Shown in pieces: positions 45,467 to 54,248 of a stretch of 55,885 nt of DNA. The notes under the pieces were generated by a model that saw nothing but the letters and a program-made list of their open reading frames with translations, had not been told where the DNA came from and did not search any database. Every line of letters starts with the position of its first letter. Positions within the stretch are counted from its first letter, which is position 1. The stretch lies in the NCBI RefSeq assembly GCF_900156785.1, contig NZ_FTOP01000019.1:1-55885 (forward strand). Direction: 5' to 3'. The DNA comes from Belliella pelovolcani. GTDB taxonomy: Bacteria > Bacteroidota > Bacteroidia > Cytophagales > Cyclobacteriaceae. The position numbers were made by a program, and so were the translations under genes.

Positions 45467-45943
45467 ATGATAGTCAAAGAGCAACAAGACTTAAGAGGTA
45501 GCTTCATCATGTGGGCAATCATATTGATTGAGCTGCCAACGCTAGCTTTGCTATTGACCTTCTACTTTACTGGGCAGTTAGGAGAAGATGGATGGGTTCC
45601 TATATTGATTGTTGGAGGATTGATGATAGGCGTATTTCTTTTCATTTTCAATATGAGGCTTGAGCTGCGGATAGATCAATATGGCATTTCCTTTCGTAAT
45701 CCACCGATTTACAATCGCTGGACAAAGTTCAAAAAAGAAGAAATTGACACATATGAACTCAAAAAATCCGATGGATTGCTAGAATATGGAGGAGTAGGTA
45801 TCAGGTTTTCTCTGAAGACCAAGGCATTTATTTACTTTTCAGATCATATTCTAATCCTAGAGAAGGAAAATAAAAAATATGTGTTTAGCACGCATAAGCA
45901 AAAAGAAATCCAAGAGATTTTAAATTCTTGGAAGGAGGATTAA
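45467..45943 (+). CDS. two-helix membrane protein with PH-like C-terminus (DUF6141-like)
   Basis: A 158-residue protein with hydrophobic segments at about 14-34 and 43-61, then a beta-rich soluble region (MRLELRIDQYGISFRNPP, YELKKSDGLLEYGG) resembling bacterial PH-like domains found after two membrane helices. The DUF6141 name is from memory and uncertain. The stop codon shares one base with the ATG of the Arc-type gene, and the SPFH gene ends 6 bp upstream. Confidence 0.7.
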   Translation: MIVKEQQDLRGSFIMWAIILIELPTLALLLTFYFTGQLGEDGWVPILIVGGLMIGVFLFIFNMRLELRIDQYGISFRNPPIYNRWTKFKKEEIDTYELKKSDGLLEYGGVGIRFSLKTKAFIYFSDHILILEKENKKYVFSTHKQKEIQEILNSWKED

Positions 45944-46116
45944 TGATTATGGCTAAAAAACCCTTTGCCCTAAGAATAGATGAAAAGATGATGCAGGCTG
46001 TGGAAAAATGGGCAGAAGATGAATTTCGCAGCACAAACGGACAGATCGAGTGGATCATTCACGAGGCATTGAAAAAGCATAAAAGAATGATGAACAAAAA
46101 AGGTCAAGACAATTAA
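45943..46116 (+). CDS. Arc family ribbon-helix-helix DNA-binding protein
   Basis: 57 residues starting MIMAKKPFALRIDEKMMQAV, or MAKK from 45949. The pattern KPFALRIDEKMMQAVEKWA, then TNGQIEWIIHEALKKH, is the Arc-like ribbon-helix-helix fold, with the N-terminal strand FALRI contacting DNA. An unusually good Shine-Dalgarno GGAGG precedes the ATG in the TAATG overlap, implying translational coupling and a high product ratio. It probably represses its own operon. Confidence 0.85.
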   Translation: MIMAKKPFALRIDEKMMQAVEKWAEDEFRSTNGQIEWIIHEALKKHKRMMNKKGQDN

Positions 46117-46137
46117 GTCTTGACCTTTTTTGTTTTT
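46096..46137. terminator. bidirectional terminator between the Arc and TolC-like genes
   Basis: A perfect 15-bp stem AAAAAAGGTCAAGAC / GTCTTGACCTTTTTT. The Arc-gene stop codon lies in the loop. It serves both convergent genes. Confidence 0.93.
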
Positions 46138-47621
46138 TAATTTGAATTATCAGCGCTATACAACAAAGTCCTTGACTCAAAATCATATAGGGTCAGCTCT
46201 CTCAATTCATAATATGCAGTCCAGAAGTCTCTCAAAGACTGAATATAGGCCCTTCTATTGCTATCCTTCTCTTGCTGTGCGATGTTCAAATCAGTAATAG
46301 TCACATTGCCATTTTGATATCTTTTTAATGATATTTCATAACGCTTCTCTGCCACCTCATCAGACACTTTGGTGATTTCCATTCTGTCTTTCAGCATTTG
46401 GAAGTTTTTCACCTTGGTAAAAATTTCCTGTTCAAAGTTGATCACATCTTGCTCCACAGTATATTCAATCAATTGCTTACTCGCTTGCGCTTGTCCCATT
46501 CTTGCTTTATTTCTACCCCAATCTAGAATCGGAACTGATACGTTGAGGTTGACCAAAGCCTGTGTATTTGGATTAGAATAAATGTCTCCCCAAGCCAAAG
46601 CAGCATTATTGAAACCATAGCTTGCTCCCAAGTTCATCAAAAAACGCTGACCTCTAGCCTGCGCTACACTAGCTTCACCCTCAAGTCTTCTTCTCTCAAA
46701 ACCAAGTGCCTCAGATCTATTTTGAAATGCTCGCTCTATGGCTTCATCCACTGGAACATCAAAAAATGGGATCTCCTTTGGTGGCACCAAGACTAAGTTA
46801 GTAGCCTCGTTGAGTCCCACATAAGACTTCAACCTAAGAGATCTTTCTTCCATATCCAATCTAGCTTGAGCCAACTGCTGCTTGGCCTGTAGTACTTGAA
46901 GCTCTACTTGCAAGAGCTTATCCTCGTAAGTAGTCCCTATATTGTATCTCCCCTGCTCGATTTTGAATATATCTTCAGTATTTTTAAGATTAAGCGAAGC
47001 AATCTCCAAATTAACTTGCGCATCTAAGAAGTCAAAGAACAGTATTGCAACGAATCTGCTAATACCTTCCATTTCCTCTACAAATTCTCTTTTACTCTCT
47101 TCGAATCGGAGTGGCTCGATTTTTTTATCCCATTTCAAAGGATTGAAAGCAAAAATCGGCTGATCTAAGCGGACATTTATCGGCACCCCGCTCCATCTTG
47201 TCTGTGGGTCAAAGCCAGTTGCTAGGAAATTATCAAATCTATTGGTAGAAGAATTGACCGACACTGTACCACCCGTGGCAGAAACTTGTTGTACCAATCC
47301 TAAATTGACATCCATCAGGTTCTGTCTTACTTCTCTAAATTGGATAGTTCCATCAGGCTGGGTGACATTATTGAAGGATTGAGAATAACTAGGGATAGTA
47401 CCACCCAATCTCAATTGAGGATTGTAATTAGACCTGAAGAGTCGGTATTGCCAATACCTATTTTCTCGTTGCGTCTCTGCCCTTTTGGCAGCTGGAGATT
47501 GAGATTTGGCCCTTGCTACTACTTGCTCTAATGTGTATTCTACACTTTGCTGAGCACTTGAATTGTTGATTGTAAGAAAAAATCCTACCAAGAATAGATA
47601 AAGAATCGGTTTTTTATTCAT
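46137..47621 (-). CDS. TolC-family outer membrane efflux protein
   Basis: A 494-residue exporter duct protein with a signal peptide (about 1-23, cleavage near SSAQ) and two OEP repeats made of long helices and barrel strands (for example YNIGTTYEDKLLQVELQVLQ in the first, YQNGNVTITDLNIAQQEKD in the second). It overlaps the end of the upstream permease gene by 8 bp. With the adaptor and permease it should make a tripartite MacAB-TolC-like pump, but no ATPase is encoded alongside. Confidence 0.92.
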   Translation of the reverse strand: MNKKPILYLFLVGFFLTINNSSAQQSVEYTLEQVVARAKSQSPAAKRAETQRENRYWQYRLFRSNYNPQLRLGGTIPSYSQSFNNVTQPDGTIQFREVRQNLMDVNLGLVQQVSATGGTVSVNSSTNRFDNFLATGFDPQTRWSGVPINVRLDQPIFAFNPLKWDKKIEPLRFEESKREFVEEMEGISRFVAILFFDFLDAQVNLEIASLNLKNTEDIFKIEQGRYNIGTTYEDKLLQVELQVLQAKQQLAQARLDMEERSLRLKSYVGLNEATNLVLVPPKEIPFFDVPVDEAIERAFQNRSEALGFERRRLEGEASVAQARGQRFLMNLGASYGFNNAALAWGDIYSNPNTQALVNLNVSVPILDWGRNKARMGQAQASKQLIEYTVEQDVINFEQEIFTKVKNFQMLKDRMEITKVSDEVAEKRYEISLKRYQNGNVTITDLNIAQQEKDSNRRAYIQSLRDFWTAYYELRELTLYDFESRTLLYSADNSN

Positions 47622-48942
47622 ATCGTAAAGAAGTTATTGGATCTTGACTAGCTGCCTTTTGGGCAGGTGCAATTCCGAAAATCAAACCCACAGTCGCAGC
47701 AACTCCAAAGGATAGCACGATAGAAGTAAAAGATACTACTGTAGGGAAATCTCCAAAAACAGAGACTAAATAGGCCAATACTACCCCAAGTATCACTCCT
47801 ATCAAACCACCCGAAACACTGATCATGATGGATTCGAAAAGAAACTGGTTGACAATATCGGATTTTTTTGCTCCCAACGAAAGCCTTAGGCCGATTTCTT
47901 TTATTCTTTCCATCACAGAAGCTAGCATGATATTCATAATCCCTATTCCTCCTACCAATAAGGAGATTCCGGCGATAGCACCCAGCACTATATTAAAGAT
48001 GTTTTGGGTTCTTTGCTGCTGTTTGAGCAATAGTTCTGGTATGGTAATCTCAAAATCAACAACACCGTTGTGACTCCTAGCGAGCAGCTTAGATATCACT
48101 TCAGCAGTAGGCTTCAATGCCTCACTTTCTCCTACTTGGACTACAAGTTTGTCCAATTGATGATAATTAACATTTCTCTGAGTTGTCTCTTCATCTTCAA
48201 GATCAAAACCTGTAACCAAGTCTCTGTTTTTAAACCTAACCAACATACTTTGGATAGGGATATAGACATCCATATTGAAGTCCCGGATACCCAGCTTAGA
48301 AATACTCTGCTCTGATACCAGTCGTTCTTCCATGATACCAATCACTTCTAGCCACTGATTACCACTTTTGATTTTTTTACCGATAGGGTTTTCTTTTGGA
48401 AAAAATTTACGCTGAACTGCCTTACCAATGATACAAACTGGATCTCCTTTTATTTTATTTGCCTCACTAAAAAGCTTTCCCTCTTCCAGTCGAAAATCTA
48501 AAACATCAAAGTATGCAGGAGTGATCCCTACCAATTTTGCAGACCGCCTAATCCCACCATAAACTACGTGAGTTTCTAGAACTACCTCAGGGCTTAGTTT
48601 TTCTATGTTGGGGATTGTTTTCTGGATGGATTCTACATCGATCAGCCGGAGTCCAGGTGAAAAACGCTTACGCTCACTTTCAAGATCACTTTCCTGACCT
48701 ACATTCTCTTCCACTTGCTCCACAATTGGCTGAATCACAATATTATTCACCCCAACCAATTTGATTTGCTCCATGATTTCTTGCTGCGCACCGTTTCCTA
48801 TGGCCAGCATAGCAATCACAGCAGCCACTCCAAAAATAATCCCTAGTGCAGTCAAAAATGACCTCAACCTATTAGCAAATACAGCCTCCAAAGCGATGGA
48901 GAAATTCGCCATCAATCTTTCATCAATCAAAGGTTTTTTCAC
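47614..48942 (-). CDS. MacB-type ABC transporter permease (no ATPase domain)
   Basis: A 442-residue permease: N-terminal helix (LTALGIIFGVAAVIAMLAI, about 32-50), the MacB periplasmic core domain (about 55-300) and three C-terminal helices (starting IVLGAIAGISLLVGGIGI). KEIGLRLSLGAKKSDIVNQF and the ending AASQDPITSLRYE are canonical. Classic MacB fuses an N-terminal ATPase to this module; here it is absent and must come from another locus. Overlaps the adaptor gene by 4 bp. Confidence 0.92.
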   Translation of the reverse strand: MKKPLIDERLMANFSIALEAVFANRLRSFLTALGIIFGVAAVIAMLAIGNGAQQEIMEQIKLVGVNNIVIQPIVEQVEENVGQESDLESERKRFSPGLRLIDVESIQKTIPNIEKLSPEVVLETHVVYGGIRRSAKLVGITPAYFDVLDFRLEEGKLFSEANKIKGDPVCIIGKAVQRKFFPKENPIGKKIKSGNQWLEVIGIMEERLVSEQSISKLGIRDFNMDVYIPIQSMLVRFKNRDLVTGFDLEDEETTQRNVNYHQLDKLVVQVGESEALKPTAEVISKLLARSHNGVVDFEITIPELLLKQQQRTQNIFNIVLGAIAGISLLVGGIGIMNIMLASVMERIKEIGLRLSLGAKKSDIVNQFLFESIMISVSGGLIGVILGVVLAYLVSVFGDFPTVVSFTSIVLSFGVAATVGLIFGIAPAQKAASQDPITSLRYE

Positions 48943-50285
48943 TGTCTCCCCCTTCTTCTTTCTGTCCGATCTTCACTTTGATTAGTTTCTACCTGCTCTA
49001 CGGCTTCGTTTGTTTCTTCCATGATTTTTCTTCTCTTGCCATCTAGGTCCGCGAGTAACTTGACGGGTGCATCCTTAGCCCAATCTGGTGTAGAAAGAAA
49101 CACTCGATCACCTTCATTGAGACCCATTTCGATGACAATATCATTGAGATTGGCTAGACCTAACAACACCTCCTGCTTTGCTCCATTTTTCAAAAACACG
49201 TAATTGATGCTATCATTATGGACATTGATAGCCTCTAAAGGCACGAACTTCACATCTTCGATACGGTCGACAATAATAGTATTGCTAGTAGTCATAGCGG
49301 GTCTCAAAGCTGCATCGCTTTCGTTGACCTCTATCACTACTTCAAAGACTTTAGCGTCAGAGTTTGGTCTTTGCTGTCCAATATTTGCAACCCGAGTAAC
49401 CTTCCCTGTCAATCTCTTATCCGGAAATGCATCCAAACCGATCTCCACCACTTGACCAGTTTTAATTTTGCGAATATCTACTTCATTGATATATGTCACA
49501 CTTCTCATTCTTGACAGGTCTGGAAGGGTCGCTACTACTGGATTCCATGAACTTATTTGAGAGCCAGCTTTGATTTTCCCTCCTCTACCAGACTGATAGA
49601 TTACCATACCATTTTGCGGTGCTTTGACCGTAAACTTCTCGAGAACCTCTTGCATCTGGGCTAATTCATTTTCATTTTCTCTCACCCGAGCCGAAATCTC
49701 CACCATTCTAGCACGCTCTTGGAGTCTTTTGACCCTGTATCTTTCTCGAGCTTGCTCAAGGTCTCGTTCAGCTTTTTCAAGATTATATTCATTTTGCTTG
49801 ATAATCGCTGGTGGCTCAAATTGAGATTGCTCCAAAACCAATCTCCGTTCTTGAACATTATACTCAAGATTGGAAATATTATCCCTTTCTTGCCTCAAAA
49901 CCAAAGAGGTGTCTAATTGAATCTGTTCGAATTGCGCCCTACTTTGCTCTAGATCAATGCGCTTATCATCCAGTCGACCAAAAAGCTCCGACTTGTCTAA
50001 CTCAGCGATCACATCACCCTGCTTGACAATCGTACCCTCGTCCACCATACTTTCGATAGTAATATTATTAACACGAAATCTCCTCGCTTCTAATGGACCC
50101 AGAATTTCGACAGAATTAAGCGCCTCAAGTTCTCCTGAGCTGGTTATTTCTACTCTAAAGCTTCCTTGCTTGACATCTGCGAAAATATCAAAACTCTCAC
50201 CTACGCTACTTGAGAAAAATCTCCAAACCAAGAAAACCAATACAACAGCAATGGCTATACCTATATATGTTTTTTTATTTTTCAT
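48939..50285 (-). CDS. periplasmic adaptor (HlyD/MacA-like) subunit
   Basis: 448 residues from MKNKKTYIG (an alternative start is 7 codons upstream). One N-terminal membrane helix (about 6-24) is followed by a beta-barrel/lipoyl half (VKQGDVIAELDKSELFGRLD), a long helical hairpin with coiled coil (about 95-215), the second lipoyl half (FTVKAPQNGMVIYQSGRGGK) and beta-barrel. The C-terminus is Arg/Glu-rich (RTERRRGRQ). It connects the inner-membrane permease with the TolC-like duct. Confidence 0.92.
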   Translation of the reverse strand: MKNKKTYIGIAIAVVLVFLVWRFFSSSVGESFDIFADVKQGSFRVEITSSGELEALNSVEILGPLEARRFRVNNITIESMVDEGTIVKQGDVIAELDKSELFGRLDDKRIDLEQSRAQFEQIQLDTSLVLRQERDNISNLEYNVQERRLVLEQSQFEPPAIIKQNEYNLEKAERDLEQARERYRVKRLQERARMVEISARVRENENELAQMQEVLEKFTVKAPQNGMVIYQSGRGGKIKAGSQISSWNPVVATLPDLSRMRSVTYINEVDIRKIKTGQVVEIGLDAFPDKRLTGKVTRVANIGQQRPNSDAKVFEVVIEVNESDAALRPAMTTSNTIIVDRIEDVKFVPLEAINVHNDSINYVFLKNGAKQEVLLGLANLNDIVIEMGLNEGDRVFLSTPDWAKDAPVKLLADLDGKRRKIMEETNEAVEQVETNQSEDRTERRRGRQ

Positions 50286-50312
50286 CTGATTTTTGTTACA
50301 ATCCAATATCTA

Positions 50313-50320
50313 CAAATCTA
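50313..50320 (-). promoter_or_regulatory. -7 element of the adaptor-permease-TolC operon
   Basis: TAGATTTG on the minus strand, 28 bp before the adaptor ATG, matches TAnnTTTG. Confidence 0.5.
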
Positions 50321-50478
50321 ATATTTTGAAAACCAGGAAATCACCCAACGAGCATATTATACAGCCACTAGCATAAAAACAGAACGCTTAGCAGATTACT
50401 CAGTCTTTCTGACAATTTATTGTCTCAACAATCCTTAAATTGCAGGCTGATTCAAATAAAAATAAGCCTCAATACCAC

Positions 50479-51240
50479 ATGAAATCCATCATAAGCTTTG
50501 TCATCAGGTATATTCCTAGAAAATATCTTCAACTTGTATCACATTTTTTCCTGAGGGTTTTGGCTGTGTTTTACAGAGGCAAGCAAGTACATTGCAACGT
50601 ATGCGATCATACTTTTAGGAAATTTCTCCCCTATGGTCGAAAAGCAAGAGAAAATGCACTTTGTCCCAACTGCTTAGCCTTAGAAAGACATCGCTTGATG
50701 TGGCTATTTTTACAAAAGGAAACTTCATTTTTCACCAAAAAATTAAAAGTACTTCATATCGCACCTGAGCTTTGCTTTATTGACAGGATGAAAGCATTAC
50801 CAAATTTGGAATACATCACTGGAGACATTGAATCCCCTTTAGCCACAGTCAAAATGGATGTACATCAAATTCCATTTGAAGACGAGAGCTTTGATGTAGT
50901 CTTTTGTAATCACGTCATGGAGCATGTGGATGACGATATTCAGGCATGTAGAGAAATAAACAGAGTACTGAAAAAAGATGGCTGGGGAATCATACAATCA
51001 CCAGTATATAACCTACAGGAAACAATCGAAGATAAAACGATTACCGATCCAGCTGAAAGAGAACGACTATTTGGACAAAGAGACCATGTTAGGAAATATG
51101 GAAATGATTATGCTTCAAGGCTTAGTCAGTCTGGGCTTAAGGTACAAGAAAATTTATTTGTAAAATCACTAGACCTTGAAACCATTAATAAATATGCTTT
51201 ACCTGATCAGGAAATTATTTTTTATTGCGAAAAAGGTTAA
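50479..51240 (+). CDS. class I SAM-dependent methyltransferase with zinc-ribbon-like N-terminus
   Basis: 253 residues from ATG 50479 (the frame is open from a TTG 13 codons earlier). Two CxxC pairs (CNVC and CPNC, about 22 residues apart) suggest a zinc knuckle at about 40-70, after a hydrophobic N-terminal segment. A Methyltransf_11-type domain follows: VLHIAPELCF, the acidic TGDIES and FDVVFCNHVMEHVDDD. The substrate is unknown. Its placement beside two glycosyltransferases, convergent with only one base between stops, suggests a glycan-related role but proves nothing. Confidence 0.85.
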   Translation: MKSIISFVIRYIPRKYLQLVSHFFLRVLAVFYRGKQVHCNVCDHTFRKFLPYGRKARENALCPNCLALERHRLMWLFLQKETSFFTKKLKVLHIAPELCFIDRMKALPNLEYITGDIESPLATVKMDVHQIPFEDESFDVVFCNHVMEHVDDDIQACREINRVLKKDGWGIIQSPVYNLQETIEDKTITDPAERERLFGQRDHVRKYGNDYASRLSQSGLKVQENLFVKSLDLETINKYALPDQEIIFYCEKG

Positions 51241-51241
51241 G

Positions 51242-52213
51242 TCAACCTTTTAATAATTTCTTTACAGATTCACTTAATAATCCTAAACCATAAGCGCTGA
51301 GTTGTCCGAAAGATGTAATTACTGACAGCACACCGACGATTAAAGAATTATTGATTAGCGTAGAGTGAACTAAAATTGAAATTTTCCAAATTCCCAATAA
51401 TACAATCCCAGAAATTATTAGGGCAGAGTCAGGAAAAACAAATAACCCTAACAATAAACAAAACCAAAACAGCAAGAAAAAGAGTGGTAACAGATGGACA
51501 ATTTTGATAGCATCTGCATGAAACCGACTGATATTGATTCTATTCTGACCGAAGGAATAACTTTGCTTAAAAAAAGAAGCGAGTGTATTTTTACGTTTAT
51601 GGTAAACATAGGCTTCTTCAATCAACTCAAGTCGAAAGCCTAACTTTTTCAACCTCATGCTTAATTCAATATCTTCCCCACGATTAGGATCCACAAAGCC
51701 TTTGGACTGATGAAATGCTTCTTTTGACAAGCCCATATTATAGCCACGAGCCTGATATTTTGATACATCCTTAAGTTTTCCTCTTATTCCTCCTGTGGTC
51801 AGCACAGATGTCATGCTATAATTCATAGCTTTTTGAATGGGAGAAAAATCCTTGCCAGCTGTATCTGGCCCTCCAAATGCATCCAACTTTCTTTTCAAGA
51901 TTGCCTTTTCAAGGACAGAGAAATAATGTTTTGGAATAATGCAATCTGAATCGAATAATACGAAAAAGTCACCTTTGGCTTTGCTCATCCCGAAGTTTCT
52001 TGCAAAACCTTGTCCTATGTTTTCGATGAAAAAATATCGGATCTCAAGTTGTCCAAGAAAAGCCTCAATGATATACTCGCATTTTTGAGTAGATCCATCC
52101 TCAACGATAATCACCTCCAAGGGCTTTACTTCCTGCAAACTAAGACTTTGAAGAAGCTCTGCTATCTCTTCTGGTCTATTGTATACAGGAACAATGACAG
52201 AAAACTTCATCAT
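51242..52213 (-). CDS. glycosyltransferase family 2
   Basis: A 323-residue GT-A enzyme with two or three C-terminal membrane segments (about 235-320). Nucleotide-binding start FSVIVPVYNRPEEI, EDGST and the metal-binding DSD (residues near 90, VLFDSDCIIP) are visible, followed by NRGEDIELSMRLKKLG, the ED motif of processive GT2 enzymes. Two adjacent ATG codons are possible starts. It overlaps the upstream glycosyltransferase gene by 4 bp, so it ends the operon. Confidence 0.9.
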   Translation of the reverse strand: MMKFSVIVPVYNRPEEIAELLQSLSLQEVKPLEVIIVEDGSTQKCEYIIEAFLGQLEIRYFFIENIGQGFARNFGMSKAKGDFFVLFDSDCIIPKHYFSVLEKAILKRKLDAFGGPDTAGKDFSPIQKAMNYSMTSVLTTGGIRGKLKDVSKYQARGYNMGLSKEAFHQSKGFVDPNRGEDIELSMRLKKLGFRLELIEEAYVYHKRKNTLASFFKQSYSFGQNRINISRFHADAIKIVHLLPLFFLLFWFCLLLGLFVFPDSALIISGIVLLGIWKISILVHSTLINNSLIVGVLSVITSFGQLSAYGLGLLSESVKKLLKG

Positions 52214-53172
52214 TTATCAATATTGATCATTTCACTGATATTATAATCAGCCTTTCGGGCATTGTTTGAAGTCATCATCTCCGCCAAGAATCCTGTCAAG
52301 AACAGTTGCACCCCTACAATCAAAGCTACCAGAGCCAAAAAGAATAAAGGTTGATCAGTGATTTCTCTTACCTTATTACCATTGTATAATCCATATATTT
52401 TCTGAAAAATCAACCAAATCGTAATCAAAAATCCAGATGTAAAAGATATTGTCCCTAAAGTACCAAAAAAGTGCATGGGCTTCTTTTTGTACCTATTCAC
52501 AAAAGATACAGAAATCAAATCTAGAAACCCGTTTAAAAAACGCTCAAGACCAAATTTGGTAACTCCGTACTTTCTTGCTCTATGTTCTACTACTTTTTCG
52601 CCAATTTTAGAAAAACCGTTCCACTTGGCAATCAATGGAATATAGCGATGCATTTCTCCATATATATGGATATTCTTGACCACTTTATTTTTATAGGCTT
52701 TCAATCCACAGTTGAAATCATGAAGTTTGATTCCAGAAATCCATCTCGTTACTCCATTGAAAAATTTGGATGGTATTGTCTTGGAAATGGGATCAAATCG
52801 CTTCTTTTTCCAGCCAGAGACTACATCATAATGTTCTTCTATGATCATTTGATAAAGACCTGGGATTTCATCAGGACTATCTTGAAGGTCTGCATCCATG
52901 GTGATGACCACTTCCCCATCCGCCTTACTGAAGCCCATATCTAAAGCCGCAGATTTACCATAGTTCCTTGTGAAATTAATCGCCTTGATATAAGGGTTAG
53001 TCTTAGAAAGTTCTTCTATAACTACCCAAGAGTCATCTGTACTTCCGTCATTGACAAAGATCACCTCATAAGAAAAGCCGTGGTCCTGCATGACCCGGCT
53101 AATCCAATTATTCAATTCTGGTAAAGACTCCTGTTCATTGTAAACAGGTACAATCACGGAAATATCAAGCAT
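52210..53172 (-). CDS. glycosyltransferase family 2, DPM/GtrB-like
   Basis: A 320-residue enzyme resembling polyprenyl-phosphate glycosyltransferases: ISVIVPVYNEQESLPEL at the start, NDGSTDDSW, MDADLQDSPDEIPGL (DxD-like metal site), FNCGLKAYKNKV and the amphipathic RKYGVTKFGLERF segment. Two C-terminal membrane helices (about 237-259 and 273-295) are present. It probably transfers a sugar to undecaprenyl phosphate. It follows the DUF4199 gene by 9 bp. Confidence 0.9.
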   Translation of the reverse strand: MLDISVIVPVYNEQESLPELNNWISRVMQDHGFSYEVIFVNDGSTDDSWVVIEELSKTNPYIKAINFTRNYGKSAALDMGFSKADGEVVITMDADLQDSPDEIPGLYQMIIEEHYDVVSGWKKKRFDPISKTIPSKFFNGVTRWISGIKLHDFNCGLKAYKNKVVKNIHIYGEMHRYIPLIAKWNGFSKIGEKVVEHRARKYGVTKFGLERFLNGFLDLISVSFVNRYKKKPMHFFGTLGTISFTSGFLITIWLIFQKIYGLYNGNKVREITDQPLFFLALVALIVGVQLFLTGFLAEMMTSNNARKADYNISEMINIDK

Positions 53173-53181
53173 CTCTATAGA

Positions 53182-53727
53182 TTAATAATCAAGCGACTTA
53201 TCTCTTCTCTTGATAATGGCGCCAATGATCAAAGATAAGATAGCATAACCTATCAAAGCAAGTCCTTGAGACTTAATCAAACCAAAAGGAGATACTGAAT
53301 CATAAGTAGCTTTCCTCATTTCGTCGATTTCCTCACTAGTCAAGTTATCTGCTATCCCAAACTTCTCCATCATGTTCATGCTACTTTCTAAAGCGGAGTC
53401 AGCAATCACATTGGGTAAGGAAGGATCTACTACAAAATAAAGGATCATAGTTCCTGCCAAGCCTATCAATCCACCTACCAACATGGTGATAAATGAAAAG
53501 TTGAACGCTGGCCCAAACTCCATATATCCACCTACAGATTTGCGATATTGGAGACCAAAATAAATAACCAAGCCTATCAAAGCGCCGAAATAAATGACAG
53601 TATAGGCTGTACCTACTAATTGCTCTGGGCTAATAAAGTAAAAGATAAACGTAATGATCACTGATACAATCCCAAGAATTGCTCCTGAATTGATCCCTGC
53701 TTTAAACGGCGTTTGTTGTGCTTCCAT
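53182..53727 (-). CDS. DUF4199 membrane protein
   Basis: 181 residues starting MEAQQTPFKAGINSGAILG (ATG 53725-53727); the frame continues 26 codons upstream, but inside the preceding gene. Four membrane helices (about 12-32, 40-58, 73-95, 150-170) and a soluble loop after the third match DUF4199, a Bacteroidota family of unknown function. It is 8 bp downstream of a second DUF4199 gene. Confidence 0.85.
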   Translation of the reverse strand: MEAQQTPFKAGINSGAILGIVSVIITFIFYFISPEQLVGTAYTVIYFGALIGLVIYFGLQYRKSVGGYMEFGPAFNFSFITMLVGGLIGLAGTMILYFVVDPSLPNVIADSALESSMNMMEKFGIADNLTSEEIDEMRKATYDSVSPFGLIKSQGLALIGYAILSLIIGAIIKRRDKSLDY

Positions 53728-53735
53728 AATACTGG

Positions 53736-54248
53736 CTAGTTTAAATTTTTTCTTAAAATAATAGAAATAATAATTGTAAAAAACAGTCCAAAGATAATTT
53801 TCCAAATTAAATCATTAATAGAGACTTGAAACACTGTAAGATTAGAAATACTTTCATATGTCAAATCAAAAACCTCTTGCCCATATTGCTCTATGGTGAA
53901 GTCTTTTTTGTCTAATGTGATTTGAAGTTTATTTTCTTTTATCCTCTCAAATAATTCTGGAGTAAATATCAACCCGAGAAATAGCCCAAGAAAGCTGATA
54001 ATCGCATTGGTAACATATACGACAAACCCAATAGTCATGCCCTCGGCAAAGCTTAAATGATTCTGATTGACTTTCCACCTCACAAAATATAAGGCTGCGG
54101 CGACAAAGACTGGTACAGAAACAAAACTAAAAAGCTGGCTTGGTAGTGTTGGGTCTTGACCAAGCATCCCTAAACCAAAAAAAGCAACTATGGAAAACAA
54201 TGCCCCAAGTACTCCTATTTTGAATGCGTAAGAAAAGTATTTAGACAT
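53736..54248 (-). CDS. DUF4199-like membrane protein
   Basis: A 170-residue protein with four hydrophobic helices (about 8-28, 37-55, 70-97, 145-165) in the same arrangement as the next gene, but with low residue identity, so an old tandem duplication or heterodimer is likely. Its stop precedes the other DUF4199 start by 8 bp, and its start shares one base with the dihydroorotase-like stop. Confidence 0.75.
   Translation of the reverse strand: MSKYFSYAFKIGVLGALFSIVAFFGLGMLGQDPTLPSQLFSFVSVPVFVAAALYFVRWKVNQNHLSFAEGMTIGFVVYVTNAIISFLGLFLGLIFTPELFERIKENKLQITLDKKDFTIEQYGQEVFDLTYESISNLTVFQVSINDLIWKIIFGLFFTIIISIILRKNLN

Noticed and set aside
50286-50306. Seven-codon extension of the periplasmic adaptor
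   Set aside because: MKNKK directly before the membrane helix is a better start; the extension reaches towards the -7 box.
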